64,000 nt of DNA from Maribacter sp. (lineage in GTDB: Bacteria > Bacteroidota > Bacteroidia > Flavobacteriales > Flavobacteriaceae). Below the pieces are notes generated by a model, which was not told where the DNA came from, searched no databases, and was given only the letters and a program-made list of their open reading frames with translations. Location of the stretch: positions 1-64,000 of the forward strand of contig JAHDDL010000005.1 of the NCBI GenBank assembly GCA_020629415.1, read 5' to 3'. Shown here piece after piece: positions 36,565 through 45,646 of this stretch (positions are counted from its first letter, which is position 1; the number at the start of each line of letters is the position of its first letter). The position numbers and the translations under genes are program-made.

Positions 36565-37496
36565 TTCAAGAAGGCACAGAAACGATAAAAGAGATAATTG
36601 AAGATGATATTTGGGGTACTATAAAAAAGTTTTTAGACCTAGGTTATCATTTTGGGGAAGGTGACAAATCTATTAACATAACCATAGGATTGCTATTGTT
36701 ATTAACAGTGGCATTTTTACTTACCAGTACTGTTTTACAGGCTATCCGTAGATTCTTTACTAGAAAAATGGAGGTCGATGATAAACTTAAGTTTATCAGC
36801 ATTTTCAAATTTATAAAGTATCTGGTTTATGTTGTAGTCATTCTCTTTACCATGAGTGCCGCCGGTATTGATATTACAATTTTAATAACGGCATCCGCAG
36901 CCCTTTTTGTAGGGCTTGGTTTGGCCTTACAAGAAATTTTCCAAGATATCATTGGGGGTATATTCATTATAGTGGATAAATCTTTAAGAGTTGGTGATAT
37001 TATTGAAATAGATAATAAGGTAGGTAAGGTGTTTGAAATTAAATTACGTACCACAAGAGCCATTACAAGAGATGATAAGGTAATTATAATACCAAATCAT
37101 AAGTTTATTAGTGATATAGTTTACAACTATACCCAAAACCATAAGACTACTAGGGAATTGGTGCGTGTGGGCGTTGCATATGGTAGTGATGTTGAATTGG
37201 TAACGAACATTCTTTTAGATGTGGTAAAATTACAACGAACTATTTTAAAGAGCCCTAAACCTTTTGTGATTTTTGAAGACTTTGGTGATTCGGCACTCAT
37301 TTTTGCCGTCAATTTTTACATTACAGATAGTTTTACCGATCCTCGTGTTAAAAGTGCTATAAGATATAGAATAGATGCTGAATTTAGAAAGCATAAAATT
37401 TCTATCCCTTTCCCTCAAAGAGATGTACATTTGTTTCAACAGGGTGCAATTCAAAAAAACAACGTCTCAAATGTAGAGGGTGATGAAAAAGCATAG
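36561..37496 (+). CDS. Small-conductance mechanosensitive channel (MscS family)
   Basis: 311 residues: three transmembrane helices, with the pore-lining and beta-domain signature LFVGLGLALQEIFQDIIGGI (~115), then GDIIEIDNKVGKVFEIKLRT, and a C-terminal alpha/beta cytoplasmic vestibule domain. It opens under membrane tension to release osmolytes. ATGA overlap with the permease gene indicates translational coupling, and the 3' end overlaps the next gene. Confidence 0.93.
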   Translation: MIQEGTETIKEIIEDDIWGTIKKFLDLGYHFGEGDKSINITIGLLLLLTVAFLLTSTVLQAIRRFFTRKMEVDDKLKFISIFKFIKYLVYVVVILFTMSAAGIDITILITASAALFVGLGLALQEIFQDIIGGIFIIVDKSLRVGDIIEIDNKVGKVFEIKLRTTRAITRDDKVIIIPNHKFISDIVYNYTQNHKTTRELVRVGVAYGSDVELVTNILLDVVKLQRTILKSPKPFVIFEDFGDSALIFAVNFYITDSFTDPRVKSAIRYRIDAEFRKHKISIPFPQRDVHLFQQGAIQKNNVSNVEGDEKA

Positions 37497-38364
37497 GTTA
37501 CTTGTTCTGTTTTTATGCTTTATTTTCTTCACTTTGTCCAAAACTACAGGGCAAACACCGGATGTATTTAGACTGGAATATATGTTAATGCCAGAAAATA
37601 GTGGAGATGTTGAAACATCACGTATTAAACTGGTATTAAATGTTCCCGTTGCAGTTCGTGATAAAAAAGATTTTCTGGTTCTTGGTGCAGAGTACAATCG
37701 ATATAATTTTGAAGTTCCTGATGATCTTTTCCCTAATTCAGGTGATTTGAGCAAGTTTCATGTGTTGGATGTGAATTTGGCATATATGTACAAATTGACG
37801 GAAAATTGGAGGCTAATAGGTGTCGTTACCCCTAGATGGTCTACCAACTTTGTACGAGAATTGGAGAATGACGATTTTAATATGAACTATACCTTGGGTG
37901 CCTATAAGAATGTCAAAGATGTAGATAAGCCTTTTATATTGGTTTTGGGTATTTCATATAATGGTACATCGCCCATAGATGTTCCTTTGCCTTTTGTATA
38001 TTATGAGAAAAGATTTCATCCCAACTGGGCATATACCTTGGGCGCACCAAAATCAGGTATGAAATATTTTACCAAAAAGGGTCATTTCTTTCAAACGGAA
38101 ATTTTCTTGGATGGGTATTATGTCAATATTCAGAACGATATTTTATTACCAGGTAATAATTTATCTACCGATGTTTCTTCTACGGCATTATTATTGACTT
38201 TAGGTTATCAGTATAAAATAACTAAGGATATGTCCGTTTATTTAATAGGTGGTCGTTCCATTTATCAAAATAGTGCGTTACGTAATGCACAAAGAGATGA
38301 TATATTTACGTTGAACGATGCATCTGGTCTATATTTTAGAACAGGAATAAGAATAGGAATTTAA
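37483..38364 (+). CDS. Outer-membrane beta-barrel protein (DUF6268-like)
   Basis: 293 residues. Signal peptide (KKHRLLVLFLCFIFFTLS, cleavage after GQ), then alternating beta strands such as SRIKLVLNVPVAVRDKKDFL and LLLTLGYQYKITKDMSVYL, ending in a terminal IGI strand. Looks like an outer-membrane barrel of the DUF6268 group. Overlaps mscS by 14 bp and is followed 9 bp later by a regulator, so the ABC-MscS-barrel genes form an operon. Confidence 0.7.
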   Translation: MKKHRLLVLFLCFIFFTLSKTTGQTPDVFRLEYMLMPENSGDVETSRIKLVLNVPVAVRDKKDFLVLGAEYNRYNFEVPDDLFPNSGDLSKFHVLDVNLAYMYKLTENWRLIGVVTPRWSTNFVRELENDDFNMNYTLGAYKNVKDVDKPFILVLGISYNGTSPIDVPLPFVYYEKRFHPNWAYTLGAPKSGMKYFTKKGHFFQTEIFLDGYYVNIQNDILLPGNNLSTDVSSTALLLTLGYQYKITKDMSVYLIGGRSIYQNSALRNAQRDDIFTLNDASGLYFRTGIRIGI

Positions 38365-38373
38365 AAAGCAGTT

Positions 38374-39537
38374 ATGTCAAAGATATTAGTAATAGAAGAT
38401 GAGGCGGCAATTAGAAGGGTATTGGTAAAAATTCTATCCGAAGAAAATGATACCTACTCCGTAGATGAAGCAGAAGATGGATTGAAAGGGATTGAAATTA
38501 TAAAGAACAATGATTATGACTTGGTATTATGTGATATAAAAATGCCAAAAATGGATGGGGTAGAGGTTCTTGAGGCTGCTAGAAAAATTAAACCGGAAAT
38601 TCCGTTTATCATGATTTCCGGACACGGAGATTTAGATACTGCGGTAAATACTATGCGCTTAGGGGCATTTGATTATATTTCCAAACCGCCAGATTTAAAT
38701 AGGTTGCTTACTACGGTAAGAAATGCTTTAGATAGAAAGGTTCTGGTAGTAGAGAATAAAAACTTAAAGAAAAAAGTTAGTAAGAATTACGAGATGATCG
38801 GTGAGAGTAGCGAAATTGGTACGATCAAGGAAATGATCGAAAAGGTTGCGCCTACTGATGCCCGTGTTTTAATAACCGGTTCTAACGGTACGGGTAAAGA
38901 ATTAGTTGCACATTGGTTGCATGAAAAAAGTGCAAGAAGTTCCGGTGCTTTTATAGAGGTCAACTGTGCCGCAATACCGTCAGAATTAATTGAAAGTGAA
39001 CTGTTCGGTCATGTAAAAGGTGCTTTTACATCTGCTGTCAAAGATAGGGCAGGAAAGTTTGAGGCTGCCAATAAAGGTACCATATTCCTAGATGAAATAG
39101 GTGATATGAGCCTTTCTGCACAGGCAAAAGTATTAAGAGCGCTACAAGAAAGCAAAATATCGCGTGTAGGTACGGATAAGGATATAAAAGTTGACGTTCG
39201 TGTGCTTGCCGCTACCAATAAAGATTTAAAGAAGGAAATTGAAAAAGGTAACTTTAGGGAAGATTTATACCACAGACTTGCGGTTATACTTATTCAAGTT
39301 CCTAGCTTGAACGATAGAAGAGATGATATACCTTTGTTAATAGAACATTTTTCTAAAAAGATTGCAGCGGAACAAGGTATGGCCGGTAAAACGTTTTCAG
39401 ATAAAGCCATTAAGCTGTTAAAGGCATATGATTGGACGGGGAATATTCGTGAACTAAGAAATGTTGTTGAAAGACTTATTATTCTTGGAGGTCAAGAAGT
39501 TTCAGAAGATGATGTAAAATTGTTTGCCAGTAAATAA
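38374..39537 (+). CDS. NtrC-like sigma-54 activator without HTH domain
   Basis: 387 residues. Receiver domain (residues 1-120) with phosphoacceptor Asp near 54 (LVLCDIKMPKMDGVEVL); AAA+ domain with Walker A ITGSNGTGKELVAHW (~168), ESELFGHVKGAFTSAVKDR (the sigma-54 loop, ~210; Ser replaces the usual second Gly of GAFTGA) and Walker B GTIFLDEIGDM (~236). The C-terminus stops after NIRELRNVVERLIILGGQEV with no Fis-type HTH. It cannot bind DNA by the usual means, unless through a partner. No histidine kinase is adjacent. Confidence 0.92.
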   Translation: MSKILVIEDEAAIRRVLVKILSEENDTYSVDEAEDGLKGIEIIKNNDYDLVLCDIKMPKMDGVEVLEAARKIKPEIPFIMISGHGDLDTAVNTMRLGAFDYISKPPDLNRLLTTVRNALDRKVLVVENKNLKKKVSKNYEMIGESSEIGTIKEMIEKVAPTDARVLITGSNGTGKELVAHWLHEKSARSSGAFIEVNCAAIPSELIESELFGHVKGAFTSAVKDRAGKFEAANKGTIFLDEIGDMSLSAQAKVLRALQESKISRVGTDKDIKVDVRVLAATNKDLKKEIEKGNFREDLYHRLAVILIQVPSLNDRRDDIPLLIEHFSKKIAAEQGMAGKTFSDKAIKLLKAYDWTGNIRELRNVVERLIILGGQEVSEDDVKLFASK

Positions 39538-39546
39538 GTGTTGTAA

Positions 39547-40242
39547 TTACTTTTTGTTGTTGCAATTGCCAATTTTATTTAATGCTTCTTGGGTAATCTC
39601 TTTGGTACGTAGGTTATAGTATTTACTACCTTCAGAGATATTGGGTTTTAATAATTGCGCTTCGCATTCATCAAAAATTCGGGTAGCAAAAGCTGTTGCG
39701 TCCTTACAATTAACACTTTCAACAACCTTGTTCAATGAAATACGATACTTTTCCAAGGAAGTGTCTATAGTTTTAAATAGGTCTTTTTTCTTTGTTATTT
39801 TTTTTGATGAAGAATTATTGGCAGAAGCATTCGTATTAATAGAGAGTGATTCGTTATCGTATGCACTTTCATGAGTTTCGTGAGACTCTAATACCAATAT
39901 GGTGTTGTTGGTTAATTCTATAGATTTGTTCAAATAGCTTAAAGTACCTTCCAAAGTTGTAGATTTAGTGGCAAGTGACAATACTTCCATATTTTCTAAC
40001 ATACTTTCCTTTGCCAATTTACAACCACAAATATTTAATTGGTTCTTAGACTTTTCTAGGGCTCCTAATGCTCTGTAGGCGTAAAAACGTGCTTGGTTTA
40101 TATCTTGGGTAAGTAATGCGGCATCTATCTGAGACTTGGCATAACCCATATTAGAATTGGCATATTCACACTCAACATTTTTACCGAAAGAGGATAGGGA
40201 CAGTAGTGCGATGGCACAGAAAAAAAAGAAATTTTTCTTCAT
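39547..40242 (-). CDS. Periplasmic protein, unrecognised
   Basis: 231 residues with Sec signal (KKNFFFFCAIALLSLSSFG). The mature part is helical, with ten-residue-scale repeats (SQIDAALLTQDINQARFYAY, RALGALEKSKNQ), four Cys (CEYAN, CGCK, NCKD) and a Ser/Asn/Lys-rich disordered centre. Seems conserved in flavobacteria but I cannot assign a family. Convergent with the regulator; no terminator of note between them. Confidence 0.7.
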   Translation of the reverse strand: MKKNFFFFCAIALLSLSSFGKNVECEYANSNMGYAKSQIDAALLTQDINQARFYAYRALGALEKSKNQLNICGCKLAKESMLENMEVLSLATKSTTLEGTLSYLNKSIELTNNTILVLESHETHESAYDNESLSINTNASANNSSSKKITKKKDLFKTIDTSLEKYRISLNKVVESVNCKDATAFATRIFDECEAQLLKPNISEGSKYYNLRTKEITQEALNKIGNCNNKK

Positions 40243-40426
40243 AAGTAGGTTATTTAGGTGTAAGATTTGGGACCTTACACGGGTAAATTTAGATGCTTTA
40301 CCTTGTCGATAATATTATTTTCGATACAATACACATCAATCACGATAAAAGGAATTTGTGAGAAATGTATTACTTATATTTTACACCCCAATTAGTAAAC
40401 ATTAATATTAAATTTTATATTTCAGT

Positions 40427-41308
40427 GTGGATAAAATAAAAATAGACAATTATAGAACCAATAAAAATTTTAAAATAGCTGATTATGAGACTTTTGAAGA
40501 TTTTGGTAAATCTGAGAAAGAGCTCAAAAAAGAGTTATCGAAAATTAGAAGGGACCTAGGTGAATTTCAAGACACTATTTACGCCCACGGAAAATATAGC
40601 ATTTTGGTCTGCTTACAAGGAATGGATACTGCAGGCAAAGATAGTTTAATACGTGAGGTATTTAAAGATTTCAATGTTAGCGGTGTTGAGGTGCATAGTT
40701 TTAAAGTTCCTACAGAATTAGAGCTTAGTCATAATTACTTGTGGCGACACTATTTAGTGCTGCCCGCCAAAGGAAAATTTGGGGTTTTCAATAGAACGCA
40801 TTATGAAAATGTTTTGGTGACAAGAGTACACCCAGAGTATATTCTAAATGAACATATACCGGGTATACATACAGTTGATGATATTGATCAAAAATTTTGG
40901 GACAAAAGATTTGAACAGATCAATGATTTTGAAAAGCACCTTGCCGAGAACGGTACTTTAATCTTTAAGTTCTTTTTAAACTTGTCTAAAGAGGAACAAA
41001 GGCAAAGGTTATTAAGACGACTAGCTATTAAAGAAAAACATTGGAAATTTTCACCAGGAGATTTAAAAGAACGTAAGTTATGGGACAAATATCAAGATTG
41101 TTATGAAGAAGCAATATCTAGAACTACGCATGATCATGCACCATGGTTTGCGATACCTGCGGATAACAAAAAAGCAACGCGCATTATAGTGGCATCCATT
41201 CTACTGGAATCGTTAAAAAAATACAAAGATATTAAGGAGCCTATGTTGAGCGAAAAAATAATGGCTAATTTAGACAGCTATGAAGAACAATTACAAAGTG
41301 AAAAGTAA
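40427..41308 (+). CDS. Polyphosphate kinase 2 family protein
   Basis: 293 residues. P-loop ILVCLQGMDTAGKDSLIREV (~60), PTELELSHNYLWRHY (~100), VFNRTHYENVLVTRVHPEY (~125, with the Walker-B equivalent and lid) match PPK2, which transfers phosphate between polyphosphate and nucleoside mono/diphosphates. Class not decided; a one-domain length fits class I/III. Starts at GTG 40427. Its 3' end overlaps the M28 peptidase gene by 29 bp, so the two are coupled. Confidence 0.93.
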   Translation: MDKIKIDNYRTNKNFKIADYETFEDFGKSEKELKKELSKIRRDLGEFQDTIYAHGKYSILVCLQGMDTAGKDSLIREVFKDFNVSGVEVHSFKVPTELELSHNYLWRHYLVLPAKGKFGVFNRTHYENVLVTRVHPEYILNEHIPGIHTVDDIDQKFWDKRFEQINDFEKHLAENGTLIFKFFLNLSKEEQRQRLLRRLAIKEKHWKFSPGDLKERKLWDKYQDCYEEAISRTTHDHAPWFAIPADNKKATRIIVASILLESLKKYKDIKEPMLSEKIMANLDSYEEQLQSEK

Positions 41309-42674
41309 GCTTGTTTTATTTTTTGTTATCGCTTTCACATATGTGGGGCTTTCGCAGAATACGGATCAAGATCAAATAAAGAAGCTTTATAATACCGCTC
41401 TTACAGAAGGGGACGGTTACAATTGGTTAAATTATCTATCTAATCAAATAGGAGGGCGACTTTCTGGATCTATACAGGCTCAACAAGCTGTAGACTATAC
41501 AAAGGCGCAATTAGATTCTTTGGGCCTGGACAATGTTTGGCTTCAACCGGTTATGGTACCTAAATGGGTAAGGGGTACGCCAGAGTTTGCCTATTTTGAG
41601 ACTTCGCCCGGAACTACTACTAATGTGCCTATATGTGCTATAGGTGGTTCTGTAGCAACTCCGTCTAATGGTGTAAAGGCAAATATAATTGAGGTGCAAG
41701 GTATTGAGCAGCTGGCGGATATTGGGAAAGATAAGATCCAGGGTAAAATAGTTTTCTATAATAAACCGATGGATGCTACACAAATTAGCACCTTTACGGC
41801 TTATTCTAATTGTGTAGACCAACGTTATGCAGGCGCATTGGAGGCTTCAGCATATGGGGCGGTTGGTGTTATTGTGCGATCCATGAATCTTCGTTTGGAC
41901 GATTATCCACATACCGGGTCAATGAATTATGGGGAGCAACCATTATCAGAAAGAATTCCTGCGGCGGCAATCAGTACCAATGCCGCAGAATTATTGAGTA
42001 CTTCGTTAAAATTAAATCCTGCGATCAATTTTTATTTTAAACAGAATTGTAAGCAATTCAATGATGTGGAATCATATAATGTTATCGGTGAAATTACGGG
42101 AGCAACACATCCGGAAGAAATTATCGTTGTTGGCGGCCATTTAGATTCTTGGGATCTAGGCGATGGTTCCCACGATGACGGCGCAGGTTGTGTTCAAAGT
42201 ATGGAGGTTTTAAATCTTTTTAAGAAAACCGGTTACAAGCCAAATCGTACGGTTAGGGTGGTCCTTTTTATGAATGAGGAAAATGGTTTAAGAGGCGGTA
42301 AAAAATATGCTGAAATAGCAAGCACCAAAAATGAAAAGCACATTTTTGCTTTAGAAAGTGATTCTGGCGGCTTTTCTCCTCGTGGGTTTTCATTTGAAAG
42401 TTCTGATGAAGATTTTGAAAAGGTATTGACCTGGAAAAGTCTGTTTAAACCATATTTAGTGCATTATTTTGAAAAAGGGTTCAGTGGAGCCGATATTGGT
42501 CCGTTGAAAAAAGATGGGTTGGTTTTGGCAGGTTTAAGACCAGATTCTCAACGTTATTTTGATCATCATCATGCAGAGAACGATACGTTTGAACATGTTA
42601 ACAAAAGAGAGCTTCAGTTAGGTGCCGCTTCTATGGCCAGTTTAATATACTTGGTAGATAAATACGGATTTTAA
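41280..42674 (+). CDS. Secreted M28-family aminopeptidase with PA domain
   Basis: 464 residues; signal peptide (KLVLFFVIAFTYVGLSQ), PA domain inserted at ~120-240, then the metallo-peptidase core. The zinc ligands are visible: GGHLDSWDLG (His), GSHDDGAG (Asp), FMNEENGL (Glu pair), ESDSGGF (Asp) and FDHHHAENDT (His). Co-catalytic dinuclear zinc, removing N-terminal amino acids in the periplasm or outside. Overlaps ppk2 by 29 bp. Confidence 0.93.
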   Translation: MKNNYKVKSKLVLFFVIAFTYVGLSQNTDQDQIKKLYNTALTEGDGYNWLNYLSNQIGGRLSGSIQAQQAVDYTKAQLDSLGLDNVWLQPVMVPKWVRGTPEFAYFETSPGTTTNVPICAIGGSVATPSNGVKANIIEVQGIEQLADIGKDKIQGKIVFYNKPMDATQISTFTAYSNCVDQRYAGALEASAYGAVGVIVRSMNLRLDDYPHTGSMNYGEQPLSERIPAAAISTNAAELLSTSLKLNPAINFYFKQNCKQFNDVESYNVIGEITGATHPEEIIVVGGHLDSWDLGDGSHDDGAGCVQSMEVLNLFKKTGYKPNRTVRVVLFMNEENGLRGGKKYAEIASTKNEKHIFALESDSGGFSPRGFSFESSDEDFEKVLTWKSLFKPYLVHYFEKGFSGADIGPLKKDGLVLAGLRPDSQRYFDHHHAENDTFEHVNKRELQLGAASMASLIYLVDKYGF

Positions 42675-42755
42675 TATCTTTTATAATTACGATAGTGGTC
42701 AAGTTTTCTAATTGGGCTTTTAAGATGATGAAATGTACAAATGGTTAAATTTATT

Positions 42756-42763
42756 TACCTTTG
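42756..42763 (+). promoter_or_regulatory. -7 element (TACCTTTG) of the PPIase fusion gene
   Basis: Perfect TAnnTTTG ending 21 bp before ATG 42785. It lies inside the upstream in-frame TTG, so that start is rejected. Confidence 0.6.
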
Positions 42764-42784
42764 CCGGATACTAAAAAAATAAAA

Positions 42785-43717
42785 ATGGAAGACGGAATTT
42801 ACGCCAAGTTCAATACAAGTAAAGGCGAAATACTAGTAAAATTAACTCACGATAAAACGCCAGGTACGGTAGGTAACTTTGTAGCTCTTGCTGAGGGCGA
42901 TAAGGAAAATAGTGCCAAGGGTAAAGGAGAACCTTATTACAATGGTCTAAAATTTCATAGGGTTATTCCAGATTTTATGATTCAAGGTGGTTGTCCTCAA
43001 GGTAGAGGAACTGGTGACGCCGGTTATAAATTTGATGATGAATTTCACCCAGAATTAAAACATGATGCACCTGGTGTACTTTCAATGGCAAATTCTGGTC
43101 CCGGTACCAACGGTAGTCAATTTTTTATAACTCATGTACCTACACCTTGGTTAGATAACAAACATACCGTTTTTGGTCATGTTGAAGCTGGCCAAGAAGT
43201 AGTTGATGCCATCGCACAAGATGATGTAATAGATTCATTAGAAATAGTTAGGGTCGGTGATGCTGCACAGCAGTGGAATGCATTAAAAGCTTTTGAAGAT
43301 TTCAACGCTTCTGGTGAGGCAAGGTTGGCGGCAGAAAAAGCAAAGCAGGAAGCTGAACTTGATAAAGTAGCTGCCGGTTTTGATTCTACACCATCTGGTC
43401 TTCGTTATAAAATGATTCAGAAAGGTGATGGCGCCAAAGCTGTTAAAGGTGAAAAAGTTTCTGTACATTATGAAGGGTCTCTTTTGAACGGACAGGTTTT
43501 TGATTCATCTTACAAACGTAATTCTCCTATAGATTTTCAATTGGGCATAGGTCAAGTAATACCAGGTTGGGATGAAGGTATTGCTCTCTTACAAGTAGGT
43601 GATAAGGCACGTTTTGTAATCCCTTCAGATTTGGCTTACGGATCAGCTGGTGCTGGTGGGGTAATACCGCCAAATGCCACACTAATTTTTGATGTAGAGT
43701 TAATGAAAGTAGGTTAG
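42785..43717 (+). CDS. Cyclophilin-FKBP fusion peptidyl-prolyl isomerase
   Basis: 310 residues from ATG 42785. Cyclophilin part (~1-165): [20 protein letters not shown] (~57), [18 protein letters not shown] (~97) and [13 protein letters not shown] charged helical linker ([20 protein letters not shown], ~178) leads to an FKBP part (~205-310): [60 protein letters not shown]. Both isomerase signatures look complete. No signal peptide, so cytosolic. This is the dual-family (CFBP-type) arrangement. Confidence 0.95.
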   Translation: MEDGIYAKFNTSKGEILVKLTHDKTPGTVGNFVALAEGDKENSAKGKGEPYYNGLKFHRVIPDFMIQGGCPQGRGTGDAGYKFDDEFHPELKHDAPGVLSMANSGPGTNGSQFFITHVPTPWLDNKHTVFGHVEAGQEVVDAIAQDDVIDSLEIVRVGDAAQQWNALKAFEDFNASGEARLAAEKAKQEAELDKVAAGFDSTPSGLRYKMIQKGDGAKAVKGEKVSVHYEGSLLNGQVFDSSYKRNSPIDFQLGIGQVIPGWDEGIALLQVGDKARFVIPSDLAYGSAGAGGVIPPNATLIFDVELMKVG

Positions 43718-43744
43718 TACCTAATTTCTTTATATAAAATAGAG

Positions 43745-43777
43745 CACCTATATCTCTTCTGATATAGGTGTTTTTTT
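43745..43777 (+). terminator. Terminator of the PPIase fusion gene
   Basis: CACCTATATC/GATATAGGTG stem (43745-43770, loop TCTTCT) followed by TTTTTTT. Confidence 0.85.
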
Positions 43778-43783
43778 CGATGC

Positions 43784-43870
43784 TTATTTTTTTCGGGTAA
43801 CGAAGCTTCCTAAAAGCAAAATTACGTTCACTGCCATCAAAATTAAAAATACGGTCAAAAATGTGGTCAT
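43784..43870 (-). CDS. 28-residue membrane peptide
   Basis: From ATG 43870: MTTFLTVFLILMAVNVILLL then GSFVTRKK, one transmembrane helix with a basic C-terminal end. 11 of the first 25 residues are identical to the membrane segment at 27785-27964. No clear promoter. Too short for standard gene finders. Function unknown. Confidence 0.5.
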   Translation of the reverse strand: MTTFLTVFLILMAVNVILLLGSFVTRKK

Positions 43871-43976
43871 AAATACATAGTATTAGGTCGGGGAACCGTT
43901 CTTGTTTAATCAATAGATATGTATTTATATAAAAGGTTGCGTTTAGGTTCAACATTTTTTTTATAAAATGGGCAAA

Positions 43977-44006
43977 AAAAACCCGAACCAATGGTTCGGG
44001 TTTTTA
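43977..44006 (-). terminator. Terminator of the cold-shock gene
   Basis: ACCCGAACC/GGTTCGGGT stem (43981-44001) flanked by A's and T's; ends the minus-strand csp gene. Confidence 0.85.
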
Positions 44007-44030
44007 ACTATAAAAAAGTTAAATCTTTAC

Positions 44031-44225
44031 CTAGTCAATTACTTTCACATTAACGGCGTTTAATCCTTTTTTACCTTGTTGTAGTTCAAATTCTACAACA
44101 TCACCTTCACGAACTTCATCGATTAAGCCAGAAATGTGTACAAAATGATCTTCGTTTGAACCATCTTCAGTGATAAATCCGTAACCTTTAGAATCATTGA
44201 AGAATTTTACTGTTCCTTTACTCAT
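44031..44225 (-). CDS. Cold-shock protein (CspA family)
   Basis: 64-residue OB-fold nucleic-acid chaperone. RNP1 KGYGFI (~13-18) and RNP2-like HFVHIS (~27-32) are intact; the remainder fits family length. Single gene with terminator downstream. The ~130-bp leader upstream (44226-44354) is AT-rich, as expected for a cold-shock 5' UTR, but no defined structure is seen. Confidence 0.95.
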   Translation of the reverse strand: MSKGTVKFFNDSKGYGFITEDGSNEDHFVHISGLIDEVREGDVVEFELQQGKKGLNAVNVKVID

Positions 44226-44354
44226 AATAGAAAAATTAAATATTAATTAAAGAGCGAAGATAGTTTTTTTTTGTTTAAAAACTTAAAATCTTGTACGTTA
44301 TCTTATGGTTAACAAATATCTTCTAAAGTATTGAGAATGAACTTGTTTTTATTG

Positions 44355-44993
44355 TTATGCACTAGGGTCTGGTGTCATTCTTAAATACGGTTTTACCTCC
44401 GTAATTCCTTTTGAAAAAATGCCCTTTGCATCTTCGGTAGATATTGCCGGACTCACCACCACATCCTTGCCATGCTCCCAATTTGCTGGTGTGGCAACCT
44501 TATGATTTGCGGTAAGTTGTAAGGAATCTACTACTCTTAAAAGCTCATAAAAGTTTCTTCCTGTAGATGCCGGGTAGGTCAAAGTAAGTTTTACGGTTTT
44601 ATCTGGTGCAATAATAAATACAGAACGAACGGTTAAGTTATTGTCTGCATTTGGGTGGATCATATCATATAGGTCAGAAACTTTTTTATCCTCATCTGCA
44701 ATGATAGGAAAATTTACTACCGTGTTTTGAACTTCGTTAATGTCTTTGATCCATTCTGCGTGAGAAGCGGCACCATCAACACTTAATGCGATCATTTTTA
44801 CGTTACGCTTGTCAAATTCATCTTTAAATTTAGCTGCCGTACCCAATTCTGTAGTACAAACTGGAGTAAAATCTGCCGGGTGTGAAAACAAAATTCCCCA
44901 ACTATCGCCTAAGTAATCGTAAAAGTTAATAGTTCCCATTGAACTGTCTGCCGTAAAATTAGGTGCTTTGTCACCTAAGCGTAATGTTGCCAT
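44355..44993 (-). CDS. 1-Cys peroxiredoxin (Prx6 type)
   Basis: 212 residues. Catalytic Cys in HPADFTPVCTTELGTAAKF (~48), with the Prx6-like long C-terminal half (NADNNLTVRSVFIIAPDKTV, PYLRMTPDPSA). Reduces H2O2 and lipid hydroperoxides in the cytosol. No second conserved Cys is apparent. Divergent from the DinB-like gene. An imperfect CCTAAAGTTTTAGG palindrome (45056-45069) lies in the 110-bp intergenic region. Confidence 0.92.
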   Translation of the reverse strand: MATLRLGDKAPNFTADSSMGTINFYDYLGDSWGILFSHPADFTPVCTTELGTAAKFKDEFDKRNVKMIALSVDGAASHAEWIKDINEVQNTVVNFPIIADEDKKVSDLYDMIHPNADNNLTVRSVFIIAPDKTVKLTLTYPASTGRNFYELLRVVDSLQLTANHKVATPANWEHGKDVVVSPAISTEDAKGIFSKGITEVKPYLRMTPDPSA

Positions 44994-45104
44994 ATTTATA
45001 TTTTTTAATGTGTTTTATTTTATATCCTATAAAATTAGTAGATTATTTAGCGAAGCCTAAAGTTTTAGGGTTAAAAGTCTATTAAAATTTTCTACTTTTA
45101 GTTT

Positions 45105-45641
45105 ATGGAAGATTTAGAAAAATTAAAGTACCCAATAGGGCATTTTGAGTGTCCTGAGGATATAACTAATGCGCATATTGATCAGTGGATTTTAGATTTG
45201 GAAACATTGCCTAACAGATTGACCATCTTGGTAAATGATTTTTCTGAAACGCAACTGGATACTCCTTATAGAGAGGGTGGCTGGACGGTTAGGCAAGTAA
45301 TTCATCATATGGCGGATAGTCACCACCATAGTTATGCCAGATTTAAATGGGCATTGACAGAAAATAGACCTCTTATTAAGGTCTATGAAGAAAAGTTGTG
45401 GAGTGAGCTTATAGATGCTAAAACGGCACCGATTTCTCTTTCGCTTTCATATTTGACGGCTTTGCATGCAAAATTGGTCTATATGTGTAAAAGGCTAACA
45501 CCTGAGGATTTAAAGAAAAGTTACATTCATCCGGAAGGGAATGTCAATGTTTCTGTAGCGGAAAATATTGGCAAATACGCTTGGCATAGCAATCATCATT
45601 TTGCACATATTGAAACTTTGGCCCAGCGAAAATCCTGGTAG
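45105..45641 (+). CDS. DinB-superfamily metal-binding protein (YfiT/BstA-like)
   Basis: 178 residues; four-helix DinB fold. Three metal-ligand His positions are seen at HHMADSHHHS (~67) and WHSNHHFAHIETLAQ (~155), with the typical opening HFECPEDITNAHIDQWI. Relatives transfer glutathione-like thiols (bacillithiol) or act as hydrolases; Bacteroidota use bacillithiol, so a thiol-transferase role is plausible but inferred. Confidence 0.85.
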   Translation: MEDLEKLKYPIGHFECPEDITNAHIDQWILDLETLPNRLTILVNDFSETQLDTPYREGGWTVRQVIHHMADSHHHSYARFKWALTENRPLIKVYEEKLWSELIDAKTAPISLSLSYLTALHAKLVYMCKRLTPEDLKKSYIHPEGNVNVSVAENIGKYAWHSNHHFAHIETLAQRKSW

Positions 45642-45646
45642 GCAAA

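Noticed and set aside
45056..45069. CCTAAAGTTTTAGG, compared with the nitrogen palindromes
   Set aside because: Its arms are closer together and it lacks the ACCC/GGGT ends; the resemblance is limited to A/T-rich core and its neighbours are a peroxiredoxin and a DinB-like gene.
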